From assembly GCA_902362275.1 (NCBI GenBank), contig CABIWB010000001.1, forward strand, positions 404,659-468,658: a DNA stretch of 64,000 nucleotides, read 5' to 3'. Both the position numbers and the translations under genes were made by a program. The first letter of the stretch is position 1, and the number at the start of each line of letters is the position of its first letter. The notes beneath the pieces were generated by a model. It did no database searches. It had not been told where the DNA came from and saw only the letters and a program-made list of their open reading frames with translations. This document shows positions 36,406-45,893 of this stretch, piece by piece. This DNA is from Coriobacteriaceae bacterium. GTDB lineage: Bacteria > Actinomycetota > Coriobacteriia > Coriobacteriales > Coriobacteriaceae.

Positions 36406-37497
36406 CTAGCGTTTCTTTCCGCGGAAGAAGAAGCCGTGCAGTGACGGCTTGAGGCCGCGATTGGCGCGACGCTCCTCGAAGCGCTCGTGGATCGAGGCGA
36501 CGCGCTCGATAACCTCGTCGGGAATCGGCACGTCGGGATTCATGTTCTCGACCTGGCTGACCTCGGCGGCGGCGACCTGGTCGATAATGGGTACATCGTC
36601 GCGCGAGATAACGGGCGTGGCGTCTTCCTTCATCTTGCGATAACGCTGCATCATGTCGGTCTGTAGCTGCTGTGCCGAAGGCGGCGTCCAGATGATGGCG
36701 TTGGCGCCGGCGGCGATGGTCTCGCGGATGCTCTCGGGCGTCTTGCCGCCCGGCGCGATGAGCGGCAGGTTGGGATAGTGCTCGCGCAGTTCACGCAGGA
36801 CCTGCGGCGTGTTTTTGCCAGCGGCGATGTTGAGGATCTTGGCTCCGGCGCGCACTTTGGCATGCGCATCATCGTCGCAACGTACGACCGTGGCGATGAC
36901 GGGGATGTCGGCGATGTTAGTGATGTGCTCGACCATCTCGGCGGTGGCGGGGGAGTTGACCATACAGCCCGCCGCGCCCTGCATCTCGGAGACGGCTGCC
37001 ATCTGAACGGAGCGCTTGCCGGTGGTGGTGCCACCGCCCACGCCTACGAAGACCGGGCACTCGGCAACGGTCAGCAGCGCCTGCGTAATGGCCGGCTGCG
37101 GCGTGAAGGGGTAAACGGCAAAGACGGCATCGGCGTTGGAGTTGCGGATGACCGCGACGTCGGTGGTGTAGATGAGCGATTTGATACGACGGCCGAAGAG
37201 CGTGAAGCCGCTGGCCTCCTCAATCTCGTCAGGCATGCGGAGGGCCGCCTTGCGCAGGCGCCCGTCGATGGGCAGCGGCTCCATGGGAAGCAGTCCGTTG
37301 GGGGTCACGGCTACCTGGGGTTCGGTGAACTCGTCTGCGAGCTCGACCTCGGAGAAATCGACCGAGGCGACAATGTCCCCGTGAACCTCGGCGGGCACAT
37401 CGATGGGGGCTTGGTCGTTTGCCGCGGCAGGCGTGTCGAAAGAGCTGGTGCCGACGAAGGCGTCGACGCGCTCATTTAGATCGTTGAGGGTATTCAT
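36406..37497 (-). CDS. TIM-barrel protein of unknown function with terminal extensions
   Basis: The 363-residue protein has a core matching a conserved but uncharacterised family often labelled 'hydrolase' in Clostridia. Features are GRRIKSLIYTTDVAVIRN, DAVFAVYPFTPQPAI, FVGVGGGTTTGKRSV, GAKILNIAAGKNTPQ and ETIAAGANAIIWTPPS, the pattern of a phosphate-binding (beta-alpha)8 barrel. About 75 extra acidic N-terminal residues and 60 basic C-terminal residues (ending FFFRGKKR) are not part of the core. The reaction is unknown. Confidence 0.8.
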   Translation of the reverse strand: MNTLNDLNERVDAFVGTSSFDTPAAANDQAPIDVPAEVHGDIVASVDFSEVELADEFTEPQVAVTPNGLLPMEPLPIDGRLRKAALRMPDEIEEASGFTLFGRRIKSLIYTTDVAVIRNSNADAVFAVYPFTPQPAITQALLTVAECPVFVGVGGGTTTGKRSVQMAAVSEMQGAAGCMVNSPATAEMVEHITNIADIPVIATVVRCDDDAHAKVRAGAKILNIAAGKNTPQVLRELREHYPNLPLIAPGGKTPESIRETIAAGANAIIWTPPSAQQLQTDMMQRYRKMKEDATPVISRDDVPIIDQVAAAEVSQVENMNPDVPIPDEVIERVASIHERFEERRANRGLKPSLHGFFFRGKKR

Positions 37498-37688
37498 GGA
37501 AGCTCGATTCTATGTGATGACGGCCGGCGCGATGCAGCCGGAATTGCGAATGCTAAATCGTTTGACGAGTTGATTTTTCCCCGCCGCGCCATCCGTTAGA
37601 CCGAAGGGCAGGTGAACGTGAAGGAGCTGTGGTGGCGGGGATCGAGGTGCTATCTTGAAAGTCCCGTTTACAAGAGAGGTGACGCGGT

Positions 37689-37859
37689 ATGGAATTTTCG
37701 GCAATGTTGGGCTCGATTGGCCTGTGTGTGGGCGCAATCGTTGCCGCCGCGGTCATCTACTTTGTGGTCACGGCCATTAAGGGCAAAAGGGCCGAACGCA
37801 AGGAGCGCGCGATGCTTAAACAGCATCGCGACCAGCAGGGCAAACGCGCACAGAGATAG
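37689..37859 (+). CDS. small single-pass membrane protein
   Basis: A 56-residue protein too short for many gene finders. A hydrophobic helix (MLGSIGLCVGAIVAAAVIYF) is followed by a basic tail (KGKRAERKERAMLKQHRDQQ). GAGAGGTG precedes the ATG at a good distance. It looks like a small membrane anchor or stress peptide. The function is unknown. Confidence 0.7.
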   Translation: MEFSAMLGSIGLCVGAIVAAAVIYFVVTAIKGKRAERKERAMLKQHRDQQGKRAQR

Positions 37860-37883
37860 CTTGTTGAGTTTTGGATCCGTGCG

Positions 37884-38987
37884 CTAGCTGCGTTTTCGGA
37901 TCAGGGCAATGTAGAAGCCCTCAAAATCGCGGCTAGGCGGAATGGTCAGCGTGCCGGGCATACCGTTGGCGACGGCCGAGACACGGCCGGCGGCGATGGC
38001 CTCGGTGAGGGCGTTGCACTCGATATGCGGCTCCTCGCCGGCATCCTGGGCGCGACGCGCTTCACTTTCGCTCGGTGTGCCGTCGAGGGGGATAAGCTCG
38101 CAATCCATGTGCTTGTCGAGGGCCTCTTGCAGGGCGTCCTCGTTTTCCTGCGGCATGATCGAACAGGTGGAATAGACGAGCGTGCCGCCCGGTTTGAGTG
38201 CTCCCATGGCGCGGTCCAGAAGCGCGCGCTGCGAGCGGGCGCACTTGACGAGCAGCTGCTCGGTCAGGCCGCGCAGGCTTTTCTCGTTGCCGCTGATGAC
38301 GGTGCCCGTGCCGGTGCAGGGGGCGTCGAGCAGGATGCGGTCAAAGCGGAAGAACTCGTCGAGCTCGCGTGCGTCGATGCGCATGACGGGCACGTTTTTG
38401 GCACCCTGGCGATGGAGGTTCGACTCGAGCTTTTCGGCGCGGGGAATGCTCATCTCACAGGCGGTGAGGTGCGCCTGTCCCTGCGTGAGGGCGGCGATCT
38501 GCGTCGTCTTGCCGCCGGGGGCTGCGCACATGTCCAGGATGTCCTCGCCTGCCTGGGCGCCCAGGACCAACGGCGGCATCATGGATGACAGGCTCTGCAG
38601 GTAGATCTTGCCGTCGCGGTAGATGTCGAGATCCCACAGATCGGAAACCTGGGCCTCGGGCAGGATAAAGGCGTCTGGGTACCAGGCGACGGGGTTGTGG
38701 GCGATGCCGGCGGCACCGAGCGCCGCAGCGATGTCCTCGGCGGTCGCCTTGAGCGTGTTGGCGCGCAGCGTGACCGGGCGTGTGGCCGCGGCGCCGAAGC
38801 CCTCGATCATGAGCTTGGCATCGGCGGGCGCATAGGCGCCGGCGACCGTGTCGACCATAAAGCGCGGCAGGTCGGCGGCGCAGGGAAGGGCGGCAAGCTG
38901 GTCGGAAAGCTCGGTAGCAGCAAACTGCCTGAGCTTGAGCTCGGGCTTAACCTGCTTTTTCTGCTTACGACGACGCGGCTTGGACAT
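37884..38987 (-). CDS. RsmB/RsmF-type rRNA cytosine-C5 methyltransferase
   Basis: These SAM-dependent enzymes methylate C5 of specific cytosines in 16S rRNA. The 367-residue protein has the RNA-binding N-terminal region, SAM-binding DMCAAPGGKTTQIAAL, the catalytic DAPCTGTGTV, and the second cysteine motif YSTCSIMPQENE. The two cysteines in PC and TC motifs fit the NSUN/RsmF mechanism. It is shorter than E. coli RsmF and lacks its C-terminal PUA part. Start 38987. Confidence 0.92.
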   Translation of the reverse strand: MSKPRRRKQKKQVKPELKLRQFAATELSDQLAALPCAADLPRFMVDTVAGAYAPADAKLMIEGFGAAATRPVTLRANTLKATAEDIAAALGAAGIAHNPVAWYPDAFILPEAQVSDLWDLDIYRDGKIYLQSLSSMMPPLVLGAQAGEDILDMCAAPGGKTTQIAALTQGQAHLTACEMSIPRAEKLESNLHRQGAKNVPVMRIDARELDEFFRFDRILLDAPCTGTGTVISGNEKSLRGLTEQLLVKCARSQRALLDRAMGALKPGGTLVYSTCSIMPQENEDALQEALDKHMDCELIPLDGTPSESEARRAQDAGEEPHIECNALTEAIAAGRVSAVANGMPGTLTIPPSRDFEGFYIALIRKRS

Positions 38988-39046
38988 CCGTTTTTCCTTC
39001 CCGTCCCAAATTGACTACTTTCCGGGTACGCCGCTGCTGGCGTGCT

Positions 39047-41197
39047 TTAGTACTGGCTCTCGTGCTTGCTAAAGAAGTCGAAGCGAGGGGGCAGCGGCTT
39101 CACTCGGTGCTCGCCGGGCTTCTCGCCCAAGCTCTCCACAAACTCATCCGTGGAGGCGAAGATGTTATCCCAGCTAAAGAAGGCGACCGGGTCAACGTCG
39201 AAGTACTCGCAGATGAGCTCGCAGCCGGCAGGGACGATGCCGTGCATGAGCACGGTCGCCACGCGCAGCTCGGTAAAGGCGTCGACGAGGGCCTGCGTCA
39301 TTGTGGCGTTTGCCTCGTTACCCTCGAGCTTGTTGGCGGCCTTGGAAGCGTCGCTCCAACGCTTGTTGGCGGCACGCAGGTAGTCGTCGCACACGGCAAG
39401 CGCGCGGTGCGTCTCGAACTTGTACATGGCCTGCTCAAAGGCGAGGGCTGCCTGCTCGGCGACCTCCACCACGGTGGCCGAGGCGGCGCCGGCGGGGATG
39501 CAACCGTTGCGATAGGGGCTCTCGTCGCCCTCCTTGACGGCGACGCCGTAGAAGCAGCTGCGGGCCAGGCGGTTGAAGACGCCGGTCAAAAGGGCGCTTT
39601 CCTTAAGGGCCGGATCGATGACGCGCTTGTCGTCGCAGGCGTGCACCTCGTTGCCGTCCTTGTCCTTGCCGGTCACGCGGGTGTCGTATGCCTTGGGGCT
39701 AAAGCTCACCGGCTTCTCGGACAGGCCGAGCGACAGCCAGTGCGCGCGCATCTGCTCGCAGGTGTAGTGGTTGAGCAGGTCGTCTGCCGGCGGGGGAGGT
39801 GTCTGCGAGGACGAGCTTGCCTTTTTGCCCATGTAGAGCAGGTGGTAGCAGGCGCTGACGGTGCTCTGCGTGAGGTTCCAACCCAGGGCCTCCCACATGG
39901 CGGTCTGCGCGATGCAGTAGAAGTAGATGTTGTCCTGGCCAATGAACTGGTAGATCTGTGCGTCATCGGAGCACCACCAGTCGCGCCAGTCGAGCGAGCT
40001 GTGCTGGTAGGTGGGCGCGGGGACCTGCGTGGAATCGGCGGCGGGCTCGCCCATGAGGGCGGCATCCTGGGCGGCGACGCCCTCGGTCACGCCGGCGGCC
40101 TTGGCATCGCGTGCGAGCACGGTGCGCGTATAGCTGATGGGAGCCCACAGGCTCTCGGGCCAGCACCAGCAGGTGACGTCGGAGACGCCATCGACCTCGG
40201 GCACCGGAACGCCCCAGTCGATGTTGCCGGTGATGCGGAAGGGTACGAGCGCCTTGCCGCTGCGGAAGCGCACGCCGCCGTTGGCGAGCACCGCGTGGGC
40301 ATCGTCGCGCTCCTTCCAGCTGGGGAAGGTGACGGTAAAGCTGCTCTTGTTGCCCTCGGGCTCCAGCACGGTGTGCTCGGGAAGCTGATCCTCGACGGCA
40401 TCGAAGGCCTCGCGGAACTTGTTCTGGATGTAGAGCTGAGCCGGCAGCAGCCACTCCTCCATGGTCTTGGAGACCACGGAGCGAACCTGCGGGTTCTGGG
40501 CGAGCTTGGCGGTATAGGTCTTCATAAAGTCGAGGTAGGCCGGCAGGTCGAAGTAGAGGTTGTCTACCGGGCGCAGCTCGGGCACCTCGCCGGTGAGCTG
40601 GCTCTTAGGCGCGATGAGCTCCTCGGGCTCAAACTGGTGGCCCAGGTCGCACTCGTCGGCATAGGCCTTCTCGGACTTGCAGCCCTGGATGGGGCAGCGG
40701 CCGATCACCTGACGGCCGTTGAGGAACGTGCCGGCCTTGGCATCGTAGAACTGCAGCGTGGAGCGCTTGGAGATGGTGCCCTGCTCGTGCAGGCGCTCGA
40801 TAATCTCAGCGGTCACCTCGTTGTGGATCTGGGCCGCCGGCTCAAGGCCCGAGCCGCCGTAGATGTCACAGCTGATGTTGTAGTTGTTGAGGGTCGCGGC
40901 CTGGCGGGAGTGATTGGACTCGACATACTCGCTAATGGACTTGTCGTAGCCCTCGTTCTCCTTGAGCTTGCGGTAGCTCTCCATGATGGGCGAGCCATAG
41001 CAGTCGGTGCCCGAGGTGAAGATGACGTTCTCACGGCCCAGGCGGTCGCGCAGGAAGCGGGCGAAGAAGTCGGCAGGGACAAAGACGCCGCCAACGTGGC
41101 CAAAGTGAAGGCCCTTGTTGCCGTAGGGCTCGCCGGCGGTAACGATGGCGCGGCGAGGCCAGCTGGGACGGTCGTTCATGGAGTATTTGGATGCCAT
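39047..41197 (-). CDS. class I methionyl-tRNA synthetase-like protein
   Basis: The 716-residue protein has the HIGH motif as HFGHVGG near residue 25, followed by VFVPADFFARFL and IFTSGTDCYGSP. A zinc-knuckle-like CPIQGC...CDLGH and QFIGQDNIYFYCI follow. At the KMSKS position it reads MGKKASSSSQTPPPP. Canonical MetRS carry KMSKS; this family of 'MetRS' in gut Clostridia and Coriobacteriia has the altered KKxSSS sequence. The anticodon-binding helical domain follows. It may be a second MetRS or an editing or accessory paralogue. Start 41197 follows AAGGAG. Confidence 0.88.
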   Translation of the reverse strand: MASKYSMNDRPSWPRRAIVTAGEPYGNKGLHFGHVGGVFVPADFFARFLRDRLGRENVIFTSGTDCYGSPIMESYRKLKENEGYDKSISEYVESNHSRQAATLNNYNISCDIYGGSGLEPAAQIHNEVTAEIIERLHEQGTISKRSTLQFYDAKAGTFLNGRQVIGRCPIQGCKSEKAYADECDLGHQFEPEELIAPKSQLTGEVPELRPVDNLYFDLPAYLDFMKTYTAKLAQNPQVRSVVSKTMEEWLLPAQLYIQNKFREAFDAVEDQLPEHTVLEPEGNKSSFTVTFPSWKERDDAHAVLANGGVRFRSGKALVPFRITGNIDWGVPVPEVDGVSDVTCWCWPESLWAPISYTRTVLARDAKAAGVTEGVAAQDAALMGEPAADSTQVPAPTYQHSSLDWRDWWCSDDAQIYQFIGQDNIYFYCIAQTAMWEALGWNLTQSTVSACYHLLYMGKKASSSSQTPPPPADDLLNHYTCEQMRAHWLSLGLSEKPVSFSPKAYDTRVTGKDKDGNEVHACDDKRVIDPALKESALLTGVFNRLARSCFYGVAVKEGDESPYRNGCIPAGAASATVVEVAEQAALAFEQAMYKFETHRALAVCDDYLRAANKRWSDASKAANKLEGNEANATMTQALVDAFTELRVATVLMHGIVPAGCELICEYFDVDPVAFFSWDNIFASTDEFVESLGEKPGEHRVKPLPPRFDFFSKHESQY

Positions 41198-41329
41198 GGG
41201 ACTCCTTCGCATATGGTGAGGGCGCGGCCGGGCGCGGGGCTCGGCGGCGCGGTGGTCAATTCGTGCATATCGTTCGACATTATCGCACATGCGGACGGGT
41301 GCGTGGCAGGGGCGCTATCCTAAGATGCT

Positions 41330-41899
41330 ATGAATGAGATTTCCAACATACATGCGTTTGAGGACGAGGATTTTCTGCACGCTTGCTTCGTGTGGGGGAT
41401 ATTCGTAGTCGGCGTGTTTGCCGTGTGCCTGGTGCCGGTGTTTATGCTGCTGGGCGGGCCTGCAGACTTGGATGCGGCTGACGCGGGCGGCTGGATGGCC
41501 GTCTTGGGCTGGATAGTCGGTTTGGCTGCGATCTCAATGGTGTCGTTCGCCGTGCACGAGCTGGTGCACGGTGTGTTTTTTAAGCTGCTGGCGCCTGCGG
41601 GCGCTCAGGTGACATTTGGGGCGAATCGCGAGACGGCGATGATCTATGCCTGCGCCGAGGGCGTGGTGTATTCGCGCCGGCGGTACGTGGCAGTTTGCCT
41701 GGCGCCGACGGTTGTTGTGACGACAGCGTTTGCCCTGGGGTTTGCGTTCTCGGGCTATCCGCTGCTGTGCTACCTGGCGGCCGGCTTGCATTTGTCGGGC
41801 TGTGTGGGCGACTGGTACTACGTGCGAACCATTCTGCGCGATCGCCGCATTGTCGCCTGCGAGGATACGTCCTTTGGCGTCCGCTTTTTCGCAAAGTAG
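41330..41899 (+). CDS. DUF3267 membrane zincin-like metallopeptidase
   Basis: The 189-residue protein has four predicted membrane segments. A zinc-binding HELVHG lies at about residue 74 in AVHELVHGVFFKLL, and LHLSGCVGDWYY is a possible third ligand region. The DUF3267 family is predicted to be intramembrane metallopeptidases. No substrate is known. It lies between the MetRS-like gene and queH; the ribosome site is weak. Confidence 0.85.
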   Translation: MNEISNIHAFEDEDFLHACFVWGIFVVGVFAVCLVPVFMLLGGPADLDAADAGGWMAVLGWIVGLAAISMVSFAVHELVHGVFFKLLAPAGAQVTFGANRETAMIYACAEGVVYSRRRYVAVCLAPTVVVTTAFALGFAFSGYPLLCYLAAGLHLSGCVGDWYYVRTILRDRRIVACEDTSFGVRFFAK

Positions 41900-41961
41900 T
41901 CTTTTTGGAATGATTTTTCTGGGACGGGGATTAAAAAATCATTGCGGGTGAGGAGATGTCG

Positions 41962-42537
41962 ATGAAGTCGTTGTTGTTGCACGCTTGCTGTGCGCCGTGC
42001 TCGCTTGAGCCGGTTCGCCTGCTGCGCGAGGAGGGGTTTGAACCCACGATCTGCTGGACCAATCCCAATATTCAACCGCGCGATGAATGGCAGCGTCGTT
42101 TGGACGAGCTGCGCCGGTGGTGTGCCGACGGCGACATCGAGCTCATCGAGGCCGGGGAAGACCGCGAACGCTGGGAGACCGGCGTGGCCCCGTTGGGTGC
42201 CGACCGAGCTCGTCGCTGTCGCGCGTGCTATGCCCTGCGTCTGGCCGAGGCGTGCCGTGTGGCCCAGGAGCGCGGGTTTGAGTTTGTGGGCACGACGCTC
42301 GCCGTCTCGCCGTATCAGTTGTTCGAAACCTGCAATGATGTGTTGGAGCGCTTGGCGGCGGCACATGGGCTCACCCCGGTGATTCGCGATTTTCGCCCGT
42401 ATTATCCCGAGGCTACGCGCCGTTCGCGCGAACTGGGCATGTACCGACAGAACTACTGCGGCTGCCGTTTTTCTGCCGTCGATGCGGCCATGGACCGCGC
42501 TCGCATTCGCGACGAGCGCAAGGCTGCCAAAAAGTAG
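41962..42537 (+). CDS. queH: epoxyqueuosine reductase QueH
   Basis: QueH reduces epoxyqueuosine to queuosine in tRNA, replacing QueG. The 191-residue protein has the iron-sulfur and active-site motifs HACCAPCSLEP near the N terminus, RCRACYALRL in the middle, and NYCGCRFS near the C terminus. Start 41962 is chosen over 41956 because GAGGAG lies directly against the first ATG and is correctly spaced for the second. It is 64 bases upstream of queA, the preceding step, and probably in the same operon. Confidence 0.93.
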   Translation: MKSLLLHACCAPCSLEPVRLLREEGFEPTICWTNPNIQPRDEWQRRLDELRRWCADGDIELIEAGEDRERWETGVAPLGADRARRCRACYALRLAEACRVAQERGFEFVGTTLAVSPYQLFETCNDVLERLAAAHGLTPVIRDFRPYYPEATRRSRELGMYRQNYCGCRFSAVDAAMDRARIRDERKAAKK

Positions 42538-42601
42538 TTCATTTGGGACGTCAGCCTGCTAGGATGTAGGGCGGACTTTAGCTATATAAGGAGAATCCGA
42601 C

Positions 42602-43819
42602 GTGTCTATGCGTACCGATGATTTTGACTACAACCTTCCCGAGGAACTGATCGCCCAGGCTCCCACCGAGCCGCGCGACTCCTGCCGCCTGCTGGTGGTG
42701 GATCGCAAGGGCTCCCAGGCGGGAACGCCGCTGGAGCATGGCGGCACCGTTGAGCACCGCATCTTCCGCGACATCATCGACTATATCGAGCCGGGCGACG
42801 TGCTCGTCATCAACAAGACGCGCGTGATGCCGGCCCGCCTGATCGGTCGCAAATCGGGCTCGGGTGGCGTGGTCGAGACGCTGCTGCTCAAGCGCCGCGA
42901 GGATGTTGACCCGCTGGGCCATGTTTGGGAGTGCCTGGTCAAGCCGGGCAAGCGCCTGAAGCCCGGTGCCCAGATTGAGTATCGCGCCGGTGGCGCCCAT
43001 GCGCCCGAGGGGGCTCCCGTGGTGCTGACGGCCGAGGTCATCGACTTTGTCACCGATAGCCGTGGTGGCCGTCTGGTGCGCTTTGAGCCGGCCGGTTGCA
43101 ATGCCGCCGGCGACCCGCGCACGCTCGACGAGGCCATCCATGCGGCCGGCCACGTGCCGCTGCCGCCCTACATTACCGATTACGAGGGCGACCCCGAGAA
43201 GTACCAGACCGTCTACGCCATGAAGGAAGAGCACTCGGCTGCCGCTCCCACGGCGGGTCTGCACTTTACGCCCGAGCTTATGGCTGCCATCGAGGCCAAG
43301 GGTGCCAAGTTTGCCGCCGTCGAACTCGAGGTGGGCATCGATACCTTCCGTCTGGTGGAGGAGGACGATCCCACGCAGCATGTGATGCACACCGAGCGCT
43401 ACCACGTGTCGCAGGAGGTTGTCGACGCCGTGCATAAGGCGAAGGCCGAGGGCCATCGTGTGATTGCTGTCGGTACCACGGCGGTGCGCTCGCTCGAAAG
43501 CGCGTTTGACGCCGAGGCGCCGGTGTCCGATCCGGCCGTGACGGCGCGCTATTTTGAGGGCCGCGAGGATGGGGCCGATACGCTCGGCCGCGGCGACATC
43601 GTGGTGCGCGAGAACGCGACGACGCAGCTCTACCTTATGCCCGGCTTGACCTATCACGTGGTCGACGCGCTGATCACGAACTTCCACGTGCCGCGCTCCA
43701 CGCTCATGATGCTCGTGAGCGCACTTGCCACCCGCGACCAGATCATGGATGCCTATGCCGCCGCCATCGAGGAGCGCTACCGCTTCTTCAGCTTTGGCGA
43801 CGCAATGCTCATTCGTTAG
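42602..43819 (+). CDS. queA: S-adenosylmethionine:tRNA ribosyltransferase-isomerase QueA
   Basis: QueA transfers the ribosyl part of SAM to preQ1-tRNA to make epoxyqueuosine. The 405-residue protein is longer than the roughly 350 of E. coli. It has FDYNLPEELIAQAP, DVLVINKTRVMPARLIG, SAAAPTAGLHFTPELM, VELEVGIDTFRLV, VGTTAVRSLESAF and TNFHVPRSTLMMLVSAL. Extra length lies in the region after ETLLLKRRED. GTG 42602 follows AAGGAG. The last base of the stop is the first base of the repeat hairpin at 43819. Confidence 0.96.
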   Translation: MSMRTDDFDYNLPEELIAQAPTEPRDSCRLLVVDRKGSQAGTPLEHGGTVEHRIFRDIIDYIEPGDVLVINKTRVMPARLIGRKSGSGGVVETLLLKRREDVDPLGHVWECLVKPGKRLKPGAQIEYRAGGAHAPEGAPVVLTAEVIDFVTDSRGGRLVRFEPAGCNAAGDPRTLDEAIHAAGHVPLPPYITDYEGDPEKYQTVYAMKEEHSAAAPTAGLHFTPELMAAIEAKGAKFAAVELEVGIDTFRLVEEDDPTQHVMHTERYHVSQEVVDAVHKAKAEGHRVIAVGTTAVRSLESAFDAEAPVSDPAVTARYFEGREDGADTLGRGDIVVRENATTQLYLMPGLTYHVVDALITNFHVPRSTLMMLVSALATRDQIMDAYAAAIEERYRFFSFGDAMLIR

Positions 43820-43980
43820 TTACGCGGTTCTACGAACCGCGTAACGGCTCGACGCTGCAAACGCCCCTAAGCGGCAATCTGACGTTCAATCGTCGGGCAT
43901 GACCAGAAGGTCAATGCCCTCCTCTTTCACGTCACCTTGCTCGCTTAGGGGCGTTTTCGCTGTCCGCGCCAAAACATTGG
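43819..43980 (+). repeat. four-helix structured repeat, copy A
   Basis: Visible helices are: (1) GTTACGCGGTTC/GAACCGCGTAAC, 43819-43845; (2) an enclosing 15-base perfect stem, AAACGCCCCTAAGCG (43859-43873) with CGCTTAGGGGCGTTT (43942-43956); (3) TGACGT (43880) with ACGTCA (43929); and (4) GGGCATGACC/GGTCAATGCCC, 43895-43919. A short CGCCAA/TTGGCG hairpin follows. Copy B at 46991 keeps the same layout with changed but complementary bases. The GGCGTTTTC end also looks like a terminator for queA. The remaining 43981-44129 bases hold GGGGAC repeats. Confidence 0.8.
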
Positions 43981-44056
43981 CGTTGCCGTTGTTGGCACTT
44001 GGGGACGTTCCTTTTGTGCCGACACCTGGGGACAGTCCTTGCGCCAAACTCTTGAC

Positions 44057-44112
44057 TAGTCATTGGGGACGTTCTTGTTCGACTAGTCGTTTAAGAACGT
44101 CCCCAATGACTA
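44057..44112. repeat. GGGGAC-family inverted repeat, 20-base perfect arms
   Basis: TAGTCATTGGGGACGTTCTT at 44057-44076 pairs perfectly with 44093-44112. The palindrome CGACTAGTCG sits in the loop. More GGGGAC half-units lie just upstream at 43998-44040. The same arms recur at 47188 and 47300. It looks like a REP doublet (REPIN). Confidence 0.8.
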
Positions 44113-44129
44113 CTTGCCTGGCGGCTGGT

Positions 44130-45893
44130 TTACTTGCTTGCGAACAGCCAGACTAGGATGATCACCAGGATTGCGGCGACGATGCAGACGATGGCGCCGG
44201 TGAATTTGATGCGTGAGTCGCGGGTGCGCTCTCGTACGTCGTCTTCGGTGGCCTCCAGCTGGGCGACTTCTCGCTCGGTCTCGGTGTGTTCGGCTTTGTC
44301 TCGGGCCAAGGACCCTGCAAGCGACTCGGTGATCTCTGGGTGGTCGTGCACCTCGGTCGCCTGTTCGATGATCGACTGCGCATGTGCGGCATCTGCTTGG
44401 GCGTTGGCGATGGTCTGCTCCTGGTCGCGGCGTGCCTTGTCCTCGGCAGTGATCTTCTCGCGCAGTTCGCGCTGACGAGTCGTGGCGGCAGTCTTCGCCG
44501 TCTGCAACTCGTCGCGCGCGGCATCGGCTTCGGTCGTCACGGCTTGGTGCGCGCGTTTTGCGTCGGCGATAGGGGCTTGAGCCTGCTCGACGGCCTGCTC
44601 GGCTGCGGCAAGTGAATGTTCAAGGTCGGCGGTGATGTGCGGGACATCTTCTTCGGCTTTACGCAGGGCATCTGCCGTGTCGGAAATCTGCATCGAGAGC
44701 TCGCTGGTGCGCACCGTATAGTTGGCGGGATTTGCCGAGGGATTGCGTTGCAGCTCGGCATACTCATGACGCAGCGTCTCGAGTTGGGCGCGCGTGGCGT
44801 CGACGGTTTGTTGTGCGGCGGCAATGCCGGCGTCTCGCTCTGCCTTCACCTTGTCGCGGATGCGCTTGGAATCCTCAAGACGTCGAACGAGGCGGTTGCC
44901 AGTCTCGCGTGAGCTCGCCTCGCGGGCCTCCACGGCGTCGAGCGCGGCCTTCAGACGGAGCTCAGTCGCGTCATCCTCTGTCTTCATTTGTTCGAACTGA
45001 CCCTTGAGCTCTGTCACTTTGGCGGCGTGGGCATCACGGTCAATCTCGGCTGCCGCAGCGGTCTTTTGCGCTGTGGCGATCGCCTGACGCTGGTCGGCGA
45101 CGATCTGGTCGTAGCGGCCTGCGATATCCTGGCGCGTCTCGAGTTCCTCGGCCTGATCGGCAATGCGCTGCTCAAGTTCGGCTAGGTGGGCGCGGGCATC
45201 GGCAAGTGCCTTTTTCGCGGCGTTCATCTCGCGCATGGCCGAGGCACCCTGGGCGATAAAGGTGCCCACGGCGTTCGCAGTGTTCGAGACGGCGGTCCCC
45301 AGATCTCGGCTCGCGGCGGGGGAGTGCGGGGTGGTCGGGCGAGCGGTGTCGGCAGCGTCCGCATCGGTAGCCTGCGGCGCGGCGATATTGCCGGTGCCGC
45401 CCTCGACCACAGAAAAGCCTGCTGCGTGCGGGTCGACCGCATCGGCGCCAATCGTGGGGTGCTCGAGCTGCAGAAACGAGGGCATGGTGCTGCCCTGGTC
45501 GGCAACCGGAGTTTCGCCGGGTACGAAGGTCGAGGCTGCCTCGGCGGCCTCCTCTTCCTCGGCATCAACGTCAGCGTCGGCCACGGCGTCTTTCATCGCT
45601 TTGACGGCATCCATCATGGAGTCCATGACGGCGTCGAGCTCTTCTTCCGAAGACACCTCGATGGGGCCCGCAGCTTGCGGGGCGGCGTCCTGTACAGGGG
45701 CGTCGTCCTGAGCGGGCACATCGTCATTTTCCTCGTCGGCGTTTTCTGTTTCAGGGGTTTCCGCCGTAGCGCTTTCGTCCAAGATGGGGTCGTCGATGTC
45801 GATATCATCGCAGGTCACAGCGTCAGTATCTGCGGCGACGTTTACGGAATCATCAATATGCTGTTGAGTCTGGGGGTCCAGCTCGTCTGTCAT
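44130..45893 (-). CDS. long coiled-coil protein with C-terminal membrane anchor
   Basis: The 587-residue protein has an acidic, Asp/Glu/Ala-rich N-terminal 150 residues. A middle region follows (LGTAVSNTANAVGTFIAQG). About 300 residues of Ala/Gln/Glu coiled coil come next (AHLAELEQRIADQAEELETR and similar heptads). One C-terminal membrane helix ends it (FTGAIVCIVAAILVIILVWLF). This is a tail-anchored topology. The function is unknown; a spacer or envelope-organising role is a guess. Start 45893 follows GAGGAGC. Confidence 0.85.
   Translation of the reverse strand: MTDELDPQTQQHIDDSVNVAADTDAVTCDDIDIDDPILDESATAETPETENADEENDDVPAQDDAPVQDAAPQAAGPIEVSSEEELDAVMDSMMDAVKAMKDAVADADVDAEEEEAAEAASTFVPGETPVADQGSTMPSFLQLEHPTIGADAVDPHAAGFSVVEGGTGNIAAPQATDADAADTARPTTPHSPAASRDLGTAVSNTANAVGTFIAQGASAMREMNAAKKALADARAHLAELEQRIADQAEELETRQDIAGRYDQIVADQRQAIATAQKTAAAAEIDRDAHAAKVTELKGQFEQMKTEDDATELRLKAALDAVEAREASSRETGNRLVRRLEDSKRIRDKVKAERDAGIAAAQQTVDATRAQLETLRHEYAELQRNPSANPANYTVRTSELSMQISDTADALRKAEEDVPHITADLEHSLAAAEQAVEQAQAPIADAKRAHQAVTTEADAARDELQTAKTAATTRQRELREKITAEDKARRDQEQTIANAQADAAHAQSIIEQATEVHDHPEITESLAGSLARDKAEHTETEREVAQLEATEDDVRERTRDSRIKFTGAIVCIVAAILVIILVWLFASK

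Noticed and set aside
39011-41323. 770-codon plus-strand frame opposite the MetRS-like gene
   Set aside because: Long only because of high GC; no domain signature.
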